From assembly GCF_014640315.1 (NCBI RefSeq), contig NZ_BMGS01000006.1, positions 1-64,000 on the forward strand: 64,000 nt of DNA, given 5' to 3'. This stretch comes from Hymenobacter glacieicola (GTDB taxonomy: Bacteria; Bacteroidota; Bacteroidia; Cytophagales; Hymenobacteraceae). Under the pieces are notes generated by a model. That model was not told where the DNA came from. It did no database searches and saw nothing but the letters and a program-made list of their open reading frames with translations. Numbering within the stretch: the stretch's first letter is position 1; every line of letters starts with the position of its first letter. This document shows, piece by piece, positions 8,904-16,111 of the stretch. The position numbers and the translations under genes are program-made.

Positions 8904-11063
8904 GTGACTCCAGCTACCAAGAAAAAAATCGGCATTAGCCTCGGCATCCTGGCGGCGCTTTTGCTCCTGGGCCTAAGTATTTTCCTGTTCAAGCGGCAGC
9001 AATTGCTGGATTACGCCCTCCAGCAGGTGAAAGCCAAAGTGGAGCGCAAATATCCCGTGGTGCTGACCCTGGGTCCGGCCCGCTTTACCGACCTGAACAC
9101 GGTGCAGCTCAGCGGTGTGAGCCTGGTGCCCACCGCTACCCCCGACACGCTGCTGCAAGCTAAAACTGTGCGGGCCTCCCTGAGCGTGCGCAGCCTGTTT
9201 GCGGGCCGGCCGGTGTTCAGCAACCTCGAAATCGACGATGCCCGCCTTAGCGCCCGGCAAACCCGCACCGGCCAGGATAACTACTCGTTTCTCTATAAAA
9301 AGAAGAAAAACCAGCCCGAAGTGCCGCGCGATACGACCAAAGGCACAAACTACGGGCTGCTGGCCAACCAACTGCTGGAGGCCACCTTCGACAACATTCC
9401 GGAGGAAGCCGACTTCCGCAATTTCCTGGTTACGTACCGCAGCCCCCGCCACGAGGCAACCCTAACCATGCCGCGCCTGGCCATTGAGGACGGCGACATC
9501 ACGGGCCAGCTCACGGCCGTCATTGACTCGGTGGAAAACCGGATGGGCGTGCAGGGCCGCATTGATGCCGGCGACTATGAGGTGGACGCGCAGGTGTTTG
9601 GCCTGGAGCGCCGGCCCGTGGTGCTGCCTTACGTGCAGAGCCGCTACGGCGCCCGGGTGCAGTTTGATACCGTGCGCGTAAGCCTGAGCGACAAAGACCT
9701 GAACGGCGACGATGAACTGACCCTACACGGCACGGCCTCGGCCGCCAACTTCATCGTCAATCACCCCAAGCTTTCCGACAGCGACGTGCGTTTCCCGCGC
9801 GGTGGCATTGATTTCGTGATGAAGCTGGGCCAGGCCTCGTTTGCCCTGGAGAAGGGGACCCGGGTGCTGCTCAACCGCATGGAGCTGTTTCCGGAACTAA
9901 GTGTGCGCCGCTTGCCGGTGCCCGAACGGGTTATTGGCAAGGACATCAACGGCCTGACCAACCGCAACCAGCTGCTGGCCGGTATCCAGCTGAAGCTGAA
10001 CGTGGAGTCGGCCGAAACCAAGGCCAACGACTTCTTTGCCTCCCTGCCCGAGGGCGTGTTTGAAACCCTGGAAGGCACCCAGGCCGAGGGTACGCTCAAG
10101 TACCGCCTGATGGCCGATCTGGACATGAATAAGCTGGATAGCCTCAAGTTTAATTCGGGGTTGCAGGCCACCAAATTCCGCGTCACGCGCTTCGGCCGCG
10201 AAAACCTGAACAAGCTCAACGAGGAGTTCCCGTACACGGCCTATAACGACAAGGGTGATTCCGTGAAAACCTTTACGGTAGGGCCCTCCAACCCGGAGTT
10301 CACGCCCTACAACGAGGTGTCGGACTACCTGAAGGCGGCCATTATGACGGCCGAAGATCCGCGTTTCCTTACCCACCGCGGTTTCATGGAAAAGGCCTTT
10401 GTCAAGTCGGCCATCCAGAACCTGAAGGAGCGGCGCTTTGCCCGCGGCGGCAGCACCATCTCCATGCAGCTGGTGAAAAACGTGTTTCTGACGCGCAAGA
10501 AAACGCTGGTGCGCAAGGCTGAAGAGGCCCTGATTGTCTGGATTATCGAAAATACCCGCCTGGCCTCCAAGGAGCGGATGTTTGAGGTCTACCTCAACAT
10601 CATTGAGTGGGGCCCGAAGATTTACGGCATTCACGAAGCGGCCGAGTTCTACTTCGATAAGCGGCCCGACAACCTCACGCTCACCGAAAGCCTGTACCTG
10701 GCCAGCATCATTCCCAAGCCCAAGTACTACCGCTACTCCTTTAACCAGTACGGGGAATTGCGGGGCTCGGCGCGGTACTTCTACCGCCTGATTGCCGGCC
10801 TGATGGCCCGTAAAGGCCTGATTGCCCAGAGCGACTACGAGAACCTGGGCTACGCCATCAACATCAACGGGCCGGCCCGCAAGTTTATCGTGCGCGCTAC
10901 CCGTGACACGGTGCGCACGGTAGTAGCCGCCGACTCCTCGCAGTACGAACCCCTGAACCTGATTGACCTGCTCGGGGGCAACACTGCCCCGGATGCCGGC
11001 GTGAATACCACCCAGGACGCGCCCCCCGCCCAGCAACCCGCTACCCCGCCCACCAAGCTGTAA
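8904..11063 (+). CDS. Peptidoglycan glycosyltransferase (GT51) with AsmA-like N-domain
   Basis: 719 residues. A membrane helix (about 9-28) is followed by about 420 residues resembling AsmA-like proteins (VSLVPTATPDTLLQAKTVRASLS and later beta-rich repeats). A GT51 domain follows at about 470-625: TAEDPRFLTHRG with the catalytic Glu, GGSTISMQLVKN, a KAEEALIVWIIE segment and EVYLNIIEWGPKIYGI. GT51 enzymes polymerise lipid II into glycan strands. There is no transpeptidase domain, so this is a monofunctional polymerase with an unusual periplasmic N-domain. The start is taken as GTG 8904 rather than GTG 8844 because the basic KKK before the helix then sits at the N terminus. A proline/threonine-rich tail closes the protein. 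Confidence 0.85.
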   Translation: MTPATKKKIGISLGILAALLLLGLSIFLFKRQQLLDYALQQVKAKVERKYPVVLTLGPARFTDLNTVQLSGVSLVPTATPDTLLQAKTVRASLSVRSLFAGRPVFSNLEIDDARLSARQTRTGQDNYSFLYKKKKNQPEVPRDTTKGTNYGLLANQLLEATFDNIPEEADFRNFLVTYRSPRHEATLTMPRLAIEDGDITGQLTAVIDSVENRMGVQGRIDAGDYEVDAQVFGLERRPVVLPYVQSRYGARVQFDTVRVSLSDKDLNGDDELTLHGTASAANFIVNHPKLSDSDVRFPRGGIDFVMKLGQASFALEKGTRVLLNRMELFPELSVRRLPVPERVIGKDINGLTNRNQLLAGIQLKLNVESAETKANDFFASLPEGVFETLEGTQAEGTLKYRLMADLDMNKLDSLKFNSGLQATKFRVTRFGRENLNKLNEEFPYTAYNDKGDSVKTFTVGPSNPEFTPYNEVSDYLKAAIMTAEDPRFLTHRGFMEKAFVKSAIQNLKERRFARGGSTISMQLVKNVFLTRKKTLVRKAEEALIVWIIENTRLASKERMFEVYLNIIEWGPKIYGIHEAAEFYFDKRPDNLTLTESLYLASIIPKPKYYRYSFNQYGELRGSARYFYRLIAGLMARKGLIAQSDYENLGYAININGPARKFIVRATRDTVRTVVAADSSQYEPLNLIDLLGGNTAPDAGVNTTQDAPPAQQPATPPTKL

Positions 11064-11086
11064 GCGTACCAGGCTCTGGTAGAAGT

Positions 11087-11127
11087 GCCGAAGGCCCGCA
11101 ATTGCTTAGCAGTTGCGGGCCTTCGGC
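11087..11127. terminator. Bidirectional hairpin between convergent genes
   Basis: A 19-bp stem (11087-11105 with 11109-11127, one G-T pair) with a 3-nt loop lies between the convergent transglycosylase and TerC genes. The T-runs are poor on both sides. Confidence 0.65.
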
Positions 11128-11147
11128 GTGAAAAATACAACTCTGCC

Positions 11148-12092
11148 TTAGTGCTCCTCCGGGGGAACGGGCGGCTGCTCCTTCTTCGGAAATACTAGGG
11201 AAAGGACGATGGAGCCCCCCAGAATCAGCCCGACAACGCCCAGGGAAACGCCCATGGGAATGTGGGCCAGGTCGGCTACCAGCAGCTTGCCCCCGATAAA
11301 TATCAGGATCAGCGACAGGCCGTAGTGCAGGTAGTGGAAGAGGCGCATCAGGCCTTCTAGCGCGAAGTACAAAGCCCGCAGCCCCAGCAAGGCGAATACG
11401 TTGCTGGTATACACAATGAACGTGTCGCGCGAAATGGCCAGGATGGCCGGAATAGAGTCGGCGGCGAAAACCACGTCGGTGGTTTCCACCATCACCAGCA
11501 CCACCAGCAGGGGCGTGGCAAAGAGCGTCCCGTTCTGGCGCACGAAGAACTTGCCCTCGTGCAGGCGGTTGGTGATGGGCAAGTGCCGACTCAGGAATTT
11601 GACGACGGGGTTGTTGTCGGGGTCAATTTCGGGCTCCCCGCCGCTAGTGGCCATCTTAACACCGGTATACACCAGGAAGGCCCCCAGCACATACAGCAGG
11701 AAATGAAACTTGGCCAGCAGGGCCGCGCCCGCCAAAATAAAGGCCGCCCGCAGCACCAGGGCCCCGATAATACCCCAGAACAGAATCTTGTGCTGGTACT
11801 GCTGCGGAACCTTGAAGTAGGTGAAGATCAGCAGGAAGACAAAGAGGTTGTCGACGCTCAGCGACTTCTCGATAAGGTAGCCGGTGAGGAACTCCAGGGC
11901 CGCCGTCTCGCCTTGCCAGCGGTACACCAGGTAGTTAAACCCCAGGGACAGCACAATCCAGAACGCACTCCAGCCCAGGGCCTCGCGCATGCGCACTACG
12001 TGGGCCTTGCGGTTGAAGACCAGCAGATCGAGCAGCAACAGGACCAGTACGAAGGCGTTGAAGCCAACCCAGAAGAGCGGGGTGTTTTCCAT
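11148..12092 (-). CDS. TerC family integral membrane protein
   Basis: 314 residues, 8-9 membrane helices. The TerC signatures are clear: IEKSLSVDNLFVFLLIF near residue 75 and VMVETTDVVFAADSIPAI near 200, both with acidic residues inside helices. The family (TerC/Alx/YceF) is tied to tellurite resistance and, in recent work, to manganese export that metallates secreted proteins; the local substrate is unknown. ATG 12092 is used rather than the open frame to 12119, because MENTPLFWVGF leads directly into helix 1. A second, shorter TerC protein lies at 19415-20179. Confidence 0.9.
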   Translation of the reverse strand: MENTPLFWVGFNAFVLVLLLLDLLVFNRKAHVVRMREALGWSAFWIVLSLGFNYLVYRWQGETAALEFLTGYLIEKSLSVDNLFVFLLIFTYFKVPQQYQHKILFWGIIGALVLRAAFILAGAALLAKFHFLLYVLGAFLVYTGVKMATSGGEPEIDPDNNPVVKFLSRHLPITNRLHEGKFFVRQNGTLFATPLLVVLVMVETTDVVFAADSIPAILAISRDTFIVYTSNVFALLGLRALYFALEGLMRLFHYLHYGLSLILIFIGGKLLVADLAHIPMGVSLGVVGLILGGSIVLSLVFPKKEQPPVPPEEH

Positions 12093-12156
12093 GGGCGGTA
12101 AGATACGGGGCCGCCGCAATATGCCGCGCCGGGCACCCGAACTGTGCCCGAAATAC

Positions 12157-12966
12157 TTACCGGGTTTCCGAGGCGGAAGTTGCCGACTGCACCGTTAGGG
12201 TAGGGGTAGCCGTAACCGACCCGGCTGGGGCCGCTGCCCGGTTAAACTGCCGAAACCAGCTGCTGATCTTCATTTGCACCACCCCAAAGAGGGCTTCCTT
12301 GAAAATGCCCTTGCTCATTTTCGAGGCTCCCCGGGTCCGGTCGGTGAAAATAATGGGCACTTCCTTGATGCGAAAACCATACTTGTAGGCCAGCCACTTC
12401 ATCTCAATCTGGAAGGCGTAGCCCACAAACTTGATGTGCTCCAGCGGGATAGTACGCAGCACCTGAGCCGAGTAGCATTTGAAGCCCGCCGTGGCGTCCA
12501 TAATGGGCATGCGCGTAATCAGGCGCACGTAGGCCGAGGCAAAGTACGACATCAGCACCCGATCCATGGGCCAGTTGACCACGTTCACGCCCTGAATGTA
12601 GCGCGAGCCAATGGCCAAGTCGTAGCCCTGGTGGGCGCAGGCGTCGTAAAGGCGAATCAGGTCTTCGGGGTTGTGGGAGAAGTCGGCGTCCATCTCGAAC
12701 ACGTACTCGTAGCCCCGGGCCAGGGCCCAGCGGAAGCCGTGAATGTAAGCGGTACCCAGGCCCAGCTTGCCCTTGCGCTCCTCCAGAAACAGCCGACCGG
12801 CAAACTCCGGTAGCAGCCCGCGCACAATATCCGCGGTGCCATCCGGCGAGCCGTCATCGATGATGAGCACATCGAAATGCTGGGGCAATGAGAAAACCTT
12901 ACGGATGATTAGCTCCGCATTTTCCCGCTCATTGTAGGTTGGTATCAGGACAAGCCCGTTATTCAT
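12157..12966 (-). CDS. Polyprenol monophosphomannose synthase (GT2, DPM1-like)
   Basis: 269 residues. LVLIPTYNERENAELI at the N terminus, LIIDDGSPDGTADIV near 35 and the metal site EMDADFSHNPEDL near 90 identify a soluble DPM1-type GT2. It would transfer mannose (or a related sugar) from GDP to polyprenyl phosphate, giving a donor for periplasmic glycosylation. There are no C-terminal membrane helices, unlike the GT2 at 3554. The last 25 residues form a Thr/Ala/Ser-rich tail. ATG 12966 is preferred to 13005 because it fits the family N terminus; a -7-like TACCTTTA (minus strand, 12979-12972) sits just upstream. Confidence 0.9.
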   Translation of the reverse strand: MNNGLVLIPTYNERENAELIIRKVFSLPQHFDVLIIDDGSPDGTADIVRGLLPEFAGRLFLEERKGKLGLGTAYIHGFRWALARGYEYVFEMDADFSHNPEDLIRLYDACAHQGYDLAIGSRYIQGVNVVNWPMDRVLMSYFASAYVRLITRMPIMDATAGFKCYSAQVLRTIPLEHIKFVGYAFQIEMKWLAYKYGFRIKEVPIIFTDRTRGASKMSKGIFKEALFGVVQMKISSWFRQFNRAAAPAGSVTATPTLTVQSATSASETR

Positions 12967-13173
12967 TGCCGTAAAGGTAGAAGTTTGTTTCGTGTGCCGC
13001 CGCAAAGCTGGGCCGCAACCACACGCAAACTTCGGGTGGTAGCTACAGATGCAAAAACACGGTTCCGGGTTGCCTCTTTACCGGGTTGTGCCCTCTGGCT
13101 AACATGCGAAACGAAGGCTTAAGTTCTGGCCGTGGTAACCGCAATAACCAGCCAGGAAAAGGACGACTCGCTA

Positions 13174-14508
13174 CTAGCGCCCGGCCAGCGTAGCGGCCAG
13201 GGCCCGGGCGTGCCGTACGCAGTCGGGCACCCCGACGCCGGCCCGCCAGTTGGCCGTTACGTGCAAGCCCTGGAGCGCCAGAGCATCAGCCGCGGCATGA
13301 GCCGGCACAATGCGGGTATCGAACTGCGGAATGGCCCGCTCCCAATAGTAGCGGTGCTGCCACAGGGGCTGCACGCCGGCGCCCACCCCATAGAAGCGGC
13401 TCAACTCCTCGTGCACGGCGGCTTTCTGCGCTTCTGCCGGCTGGCGGGCCTGGGCTTCGTACTGGCTACCCCCCACGAAGGTGGTAAACAGGACCTGCCC
13501 GGGGGGCACCCGATCGGGAAAAATGGAGCTGGTCCAGATGCTGCCGGCAGCGTAGGGCTGCTCCACCTTCGGATGCAGGGCCCCAAATCCATCAAGCGGG
13601 TGCTGCACCGCGGCGCGCGGATAGGCCGTGTACACAGCCGTCATGGGGGGGTAGTACACCTGGGCCAGGGCAGCCGCGGCATCCGGAAACTGGTCCTGGA
13701 GCAGCGGGGCGGCGGCGTAGGTCGGCAGGGTCAGCACTACGTGGTGGTAGAGACGGGGAGCGGGGCCGGCCGTGGTTTCCAGCTCCCAGCGGCCGTCATC
13801 GGGGCGGCGGTGCAGGGAGGTAACTCCCTGGCCGAAATGGGCGCGGCGCAGCTTCCGGGCCAGGGTATCAGGGAGGGTTTGCAGGCCTTCGCGCAGCGTA
13901 AAGATGCGGCGGCGGCCCGCGGCGGCACTTTTGCTTTTCATCAGCCCGCGCACTACGGAGCCGTGCTGCTGCTCCAGCGCGGCCAGCTGCGGAAACGTTT
14001 TGTGCAGAAGCAGTTGCTCCGGGTCGCCGGCGTAGATGCCCGAAATAAATGGGTTCAGGGCGTAGTCAACCACCTCCGGGCCGAAGCGGCGGCGGAAAAA
14101 ATGGGCCAGCGTTTCCTGCGGGTCAGCCGGGGCGGCCGGGCGGGTGAGCTCCCGCAGGAGGCTGAACCGGGTTTTTAGGCTGAAGAAGGAGCTGGTCAGC
14201 AGCTTCGGGGGCGAGGCGGGCAACTGCTGGTAGCGGCCCTGCCGCAGCACGTAGCGGTTCTGGCTGACGGCCGCCGCATCCTGAATTTGCGGCGTCAAGC
14301 CCAGCCCGTCGAGCAACTCCCGCAGCTCCTCGGAAAGCTGCAGGGAGTTGGGACCAGTTTCCAGCAGGTACGGGCCGTGCTGCTCCGAGCGGATGGTGCC
14401 GCCGGGGCGGGGCGAGGCCTCAAACAAATCGTAGTCGATGCCGGCGCGTTGCAGATACCAGGCCAGGGTAAGGCCTGAAATGCCGCCGCCCAGAATTGCA
14501 ATGGCCAT
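13174..14508 (-). CDS. hemG: Protoporphyrinogen oxidase (HemY type)
   Basis: 444 residues. The FAD-binding GGGISGLTLAWYLQ lies at residues 7-20, followed by DLFEASPRPGGTIRSE, which binds the adenine-ribose part, and TGPNSLQLS near 55. These mark the HemY-type flavin oxidase that converts protoporphyrinogen IX to protoporphyrin IX in heme synthesis with oxygen as acceptor. Its length fits the family (about 440-470). It is divergent from the GmhB-like gene across a repeat-filled intergenic region. No other heme genes are nearby. Confidence 0.9.
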   Translation of the reverse strand: MAIAILGGGISGLTLAWYLQRAGIDYDLFEASPRPGGTIRSEQHGPYLLETGPNSLQLSEELRELLDGLGLTPQIQDAAAVSQNRYVLRQGRYQQLPASPPKLLTSSFFSLKTRFSLLRELTRPAAPADPQETLAHFFRRRFGPEVVDYALNPFISGIYAGDPEQLLLHKTFPQLAALEQQHGSVVRGLMKSKSAAAGRRRIFTLREGLQTLPDTLARKLRRAHFGQGVTSLHRRPDDGRWELETTAGPAPRLYHHVVLTLPTYAAAPLLQDQFPDAAAALAQVYYPPMTAVYTAYPRAAVQHPLDGFGALHPKVEQPYAAGSIWTSSIFPDRVPPGQVLFTTFVGGSQYEAQARQPAEAQKAAVHEELSRFYGVGAGVQPLWQHRYYWERAIPQFDTRIVPAHAAADALALQGLHVTANWRAGVGVPDCVRHARALAATLAGR

Positions 14509-14620
14509 ATTTATTTAAGTGATGGGGTGATGGGGTGATGAGGTAAATAGTGACAGGTAAATGGTGACAGGTAAAGGGTAATGAGGTAAAGGGGATGAGG
14601 TGATAAAGTAGAAAGGGACG

Positions 14621-14628
14621 CAAAGGTA
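14621..14628 (-). promoter_or_regulatory. -7 box, hemG side
   Basis: The minus strand reads TACCTTTG, a perfect -7 consensus, 113 bases before the hemG start. No convincing -33 element; the transcript would include the left repeat block. Confidence 0.45.
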
Positions 14629-14647
14629 ACAGGTTGGGGCAGGGCCT

Positions 14648-14655
14648 TACCTTTG
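14648..14655 (+). promoter_or_regulatory. -7 box, GmhB side
   Basis: TACCTTTG on the plus strand, 176 bases before the ATG of the GmhB-like gene; the mRNA leader would contain the whole right repeat block. It lies 20 bp from the opposing box for hemG. Confidence 0.45.
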
Positions 14656-14830
14656 CCCGGCTAAGGTTATTTCATATCCCCCCTCACCGCTCCCTGACTA
14701 TCTACTTATTACCATTTACCTCTTATTACCATTTACCTCATCACCCTTTACTTCATCACCATTTACCTGTCACTATTTACCTCATCACCTCATCACTTCT
14801 TCACCCCATCACCCCATCACCTAACACAAC

Positions 14831-15340
14831 ATGAACAAAGCTGTATTTCTGGACCGTGATGGCGTGCTAAATGAAGAAATCGGGCACTACGTCTGGGAAC
14901 TGGAGAAACTGGTGGTGCTGGAAGACGTGCCCGAAAGCCTGGCCCGCCTCAAGCAAGCCGGCTACTACCTCATCGTGGTAACCAACCAGGCCGGCATTGC
15001 CAAGGGCCTGTACACGGCCGCGGAAGTGGAAGCCTGCTACCAAAAGCTGCAGCAAGCCACCGGCCACGCCCTCGATGCCTGCTATTTTGCCCCGGCCCAC
15101 CCCAGCGTTTCGGAGTCGTTGCTGCGCAAGCCCGATTCGCTGATGCTGGAAAAAGCCCTGGCTCGGTTTCAGCTTGACCCCGCCCAGTGCTGGATGGTGG
15201 GCGACCGGCTGCGCGACATGCAAGCCGGCCACAAGGTAGGCGTGCGCGGCATTCTGGTCGGCACCTCCGAGCCCGCCGACTACCAGCCCCGCGTGGCCAA
15301 CCTGCGCGCCGCCACCAACCTGATACTAGCCGGCCGCTAG
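14831..15340 (+). CDS. GmhB-like HAD-IIIA phosphatase
   Basis: 169 residues. The HAD nucleophile motif FLDRDGVLN is at 6-14, VVTNQAGIAKG at about 48-58 and the acidic MVGDRLRDMQAG near 122. The closest recognisable group is D-glycero-D-manno-heptose-1,7-bisphosphate 7-phosphatase, which acts in ADP-heptose synthesis. Classical GmhB has four zinc ligands (C-x-H...C-x-C before RKP). Here the segment before RKP is CYFAPAHPSVSESLL, with one Cys and one His but no C-x-C pair, so the zinc loop is absent and the assignment stays open. The GT9 gene in the window would fit a heptose pathway. Confidence 0.75.
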   Translation: MNKAVFLDRDGVLNEEIGHYVWELEKLVVLEDVPESLARLKQAGYYLIVVTNQAGIAKGLYTAAEVEACYQKLQQATGHALDACYFAPAHPSVSESLLRKPDSLMLEKALARFQLDPAQCWMVGDRLRDMQAGHKVGVRGILVGTSEPADYQPRVANLRAATNLILAGR

Positions 15341-15352
15341 CCTCTGAAACGC

Positions 15353-15392
15353 CCGCAGCGGCCTCCTTCCCTAAGGAAAGAGGCCGCTGCGG
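15353..15392. terminator. Bidirectional terminator
   Basis: An 18-bp stem (15353-15370 with 15375-15392, one mismatch) and a CTAA loop separate the convergent GmhB-like gene and the first small lipoprotein gene. Confidence 0.75.
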
Positions 15393-15422
15393 ATAGGGGA
15401 GCCAGAGTAAACGCGGTGAGAG

Positions 15423-15572
15423 TTACTGCCGCTCTGGCGGGGTAGCCGTGCTGGCCATGGCCGGGGCGGCCACGCGGGTGTCGGGTTTGGTAGCTGAGTA
15501 AGCCGGGCACTTGGTCCGGCAAGAAGCAGTACCCATCAGCGCGACAACGCTCAATAGGAGTAGTTTCTTCAT
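15423..15572 (-). CDS. Small lipoprotein, CPAYS family copy 1
   Basis: 49 residues: a lipoprotein signal peptide MKKLLLLSVVALMGTASC with the acylated Cys at 18, then RTKCPAYSATK, a Pro/Ala/Thr-rich stretch and a C-terminal ERQ. The mature part is only 32 residues. A second gene of the same design follows at 15782-15937; both share CPAYS-x-TK right after the lipid anchor and end in ERQ. The frame continues upstream to 15611, but ATG 15572 begins the signal peptide exactly. The function is unknown. The pair and the conserved cysteine argue that it is a real gene. Confidence 0.7.
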   Translation of the reverse strand: MKKLLLLSVVALMGTASCRTKCPAYSATKPDTRVAAPAMASTATPPERQ

Positions 15573-15700
15573 GGGAAAATGCAATAAGGTGATGTGCGGA
15601 AGCCCAACCAATCAATTCAACAGCAGCGCTTTCCACGGACTAACGATTGGCTAACAGTGAAATTGTCTAGTTCGTTCTAAATAATAATTTAACTGATAAG

Positions 15701-15737
15701 TACAAAAAAAGCCTTCTTCCGGCAGGAAGAAGGCTTT
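15701..15737 (-). terminator. Rho-independent terminator of the second small lipoprotein gene
   Basis: A 13-bp perfect stem (15708-15720 with 15725-15737) with a 4-nt loop is followed on the minus strand by seven T. It sits 45 bases past the stop of the gene at 15782-15937. Confidence 0.85.
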
Positions 15738-15781
15738 CAGCAAACAGGTTTGCTACCTAGCGGTTGCAGCAGCACCGGGCC

Positions 15782-15937
15782 TTACTGGCGCTCCGTAGCC
15801 GGGCCGTGCTGGGCCGTGATGGTGGAGGAAATGCGCGCGGCATCTTTCGTGCTGCTGTAGGCCGGGCACTGGGACTTTTTGTTGCAGGAGCTGAGCCCAA
15901 GGCCGGCTACGCAAGCGAGAAGTAGCAATTTTTTCAT
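15782..15937 (-). CDS. Small lipoprotein, CPAYS family copy 2
   Basis: 51 residues, read directly from the minus strand. MKKLLLLACVAGLGLSSC is a lipoprotein signal with Cys 18 as the lipid site; then NKKSQCPAYSSTK and a short tail ending in GPATERQ. It aligns with the 49-residue protein at 15423: same signal length, same CPAYS-x-TK and same ERQ end. It has its own strong terminator, so it forms a separate transcript from copy 1. Likely exported to the outer-membrane inner leaflet; no function can be assigned. Confidence 0.7.
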   Translation of the reverse strand: MKKLLLLACVAGLGLSSCNKKSQCPAYSSTKDAARISSTITAQHGPATERQ

Positions 15938-16065
15938 GAGAGGTAGTGAAATAAGCGAAGGGGCCAGGCCCGAATGTACGTGTCAGCTGGTAAAGGTAGC
16001 CGAACCGGCAACGGCTTGCAACTCACCGCGCCCCGACTTCGACCAGCAGCCTGCCATACTCGATA

Positions 16066-16103
16066 AAAAACGGGAGCTTCCGCGGCCGGAGGCTCCCGTT
16101 TTT
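16066..16103. terminator. Terminator downstream of speA
   Basis: A 17-bp stem (16066-16082 with 16087-16103, one G-T pair) with a CGGC loop and A/T runs on both ends, so it can work in either direction. It lies directly behind the speA stop. Confidence 0.85.
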
Positions 16104-16111
16104 CACGTGTT

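Larger units (their letters stand above)
14509..14830. repeat. Inverted blocks of degenerate tandem repeats between divergent genes
   Basis: The whole 322-bp gap is filled by two repeat blocks in opposite orientation. 14703-14821 holds 14-17-nt units of the form ATTTACCTCATCACC (also ATTTACCTGTCACT and TTTACTTCATCACC), ending in CACCCCATCACCCCATCAC. 14519-14610 holds the reverse-complement pattern (GTGATGGGGTGATGGGG, GAGGTAAATAGTGACAGGTA and so on). Together they form a long imperfect inverted repeat around a central 90 bp that holds two divergent -7 boxes. The right block runs into the 5' UTR of the GmhB-like gene. Confidence 0.85.

Noticed and set aside
9897..11036. 379-codon open frame on the minus strand
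   Set aside because: Antisense shadow of the GT51 gene, whose catalytic motifs are intact on the other strand.
14509..14830. CRISPR array
   Set aside because: Units are degenerate and have no unique spacers of constant length, and no cas genes are present.
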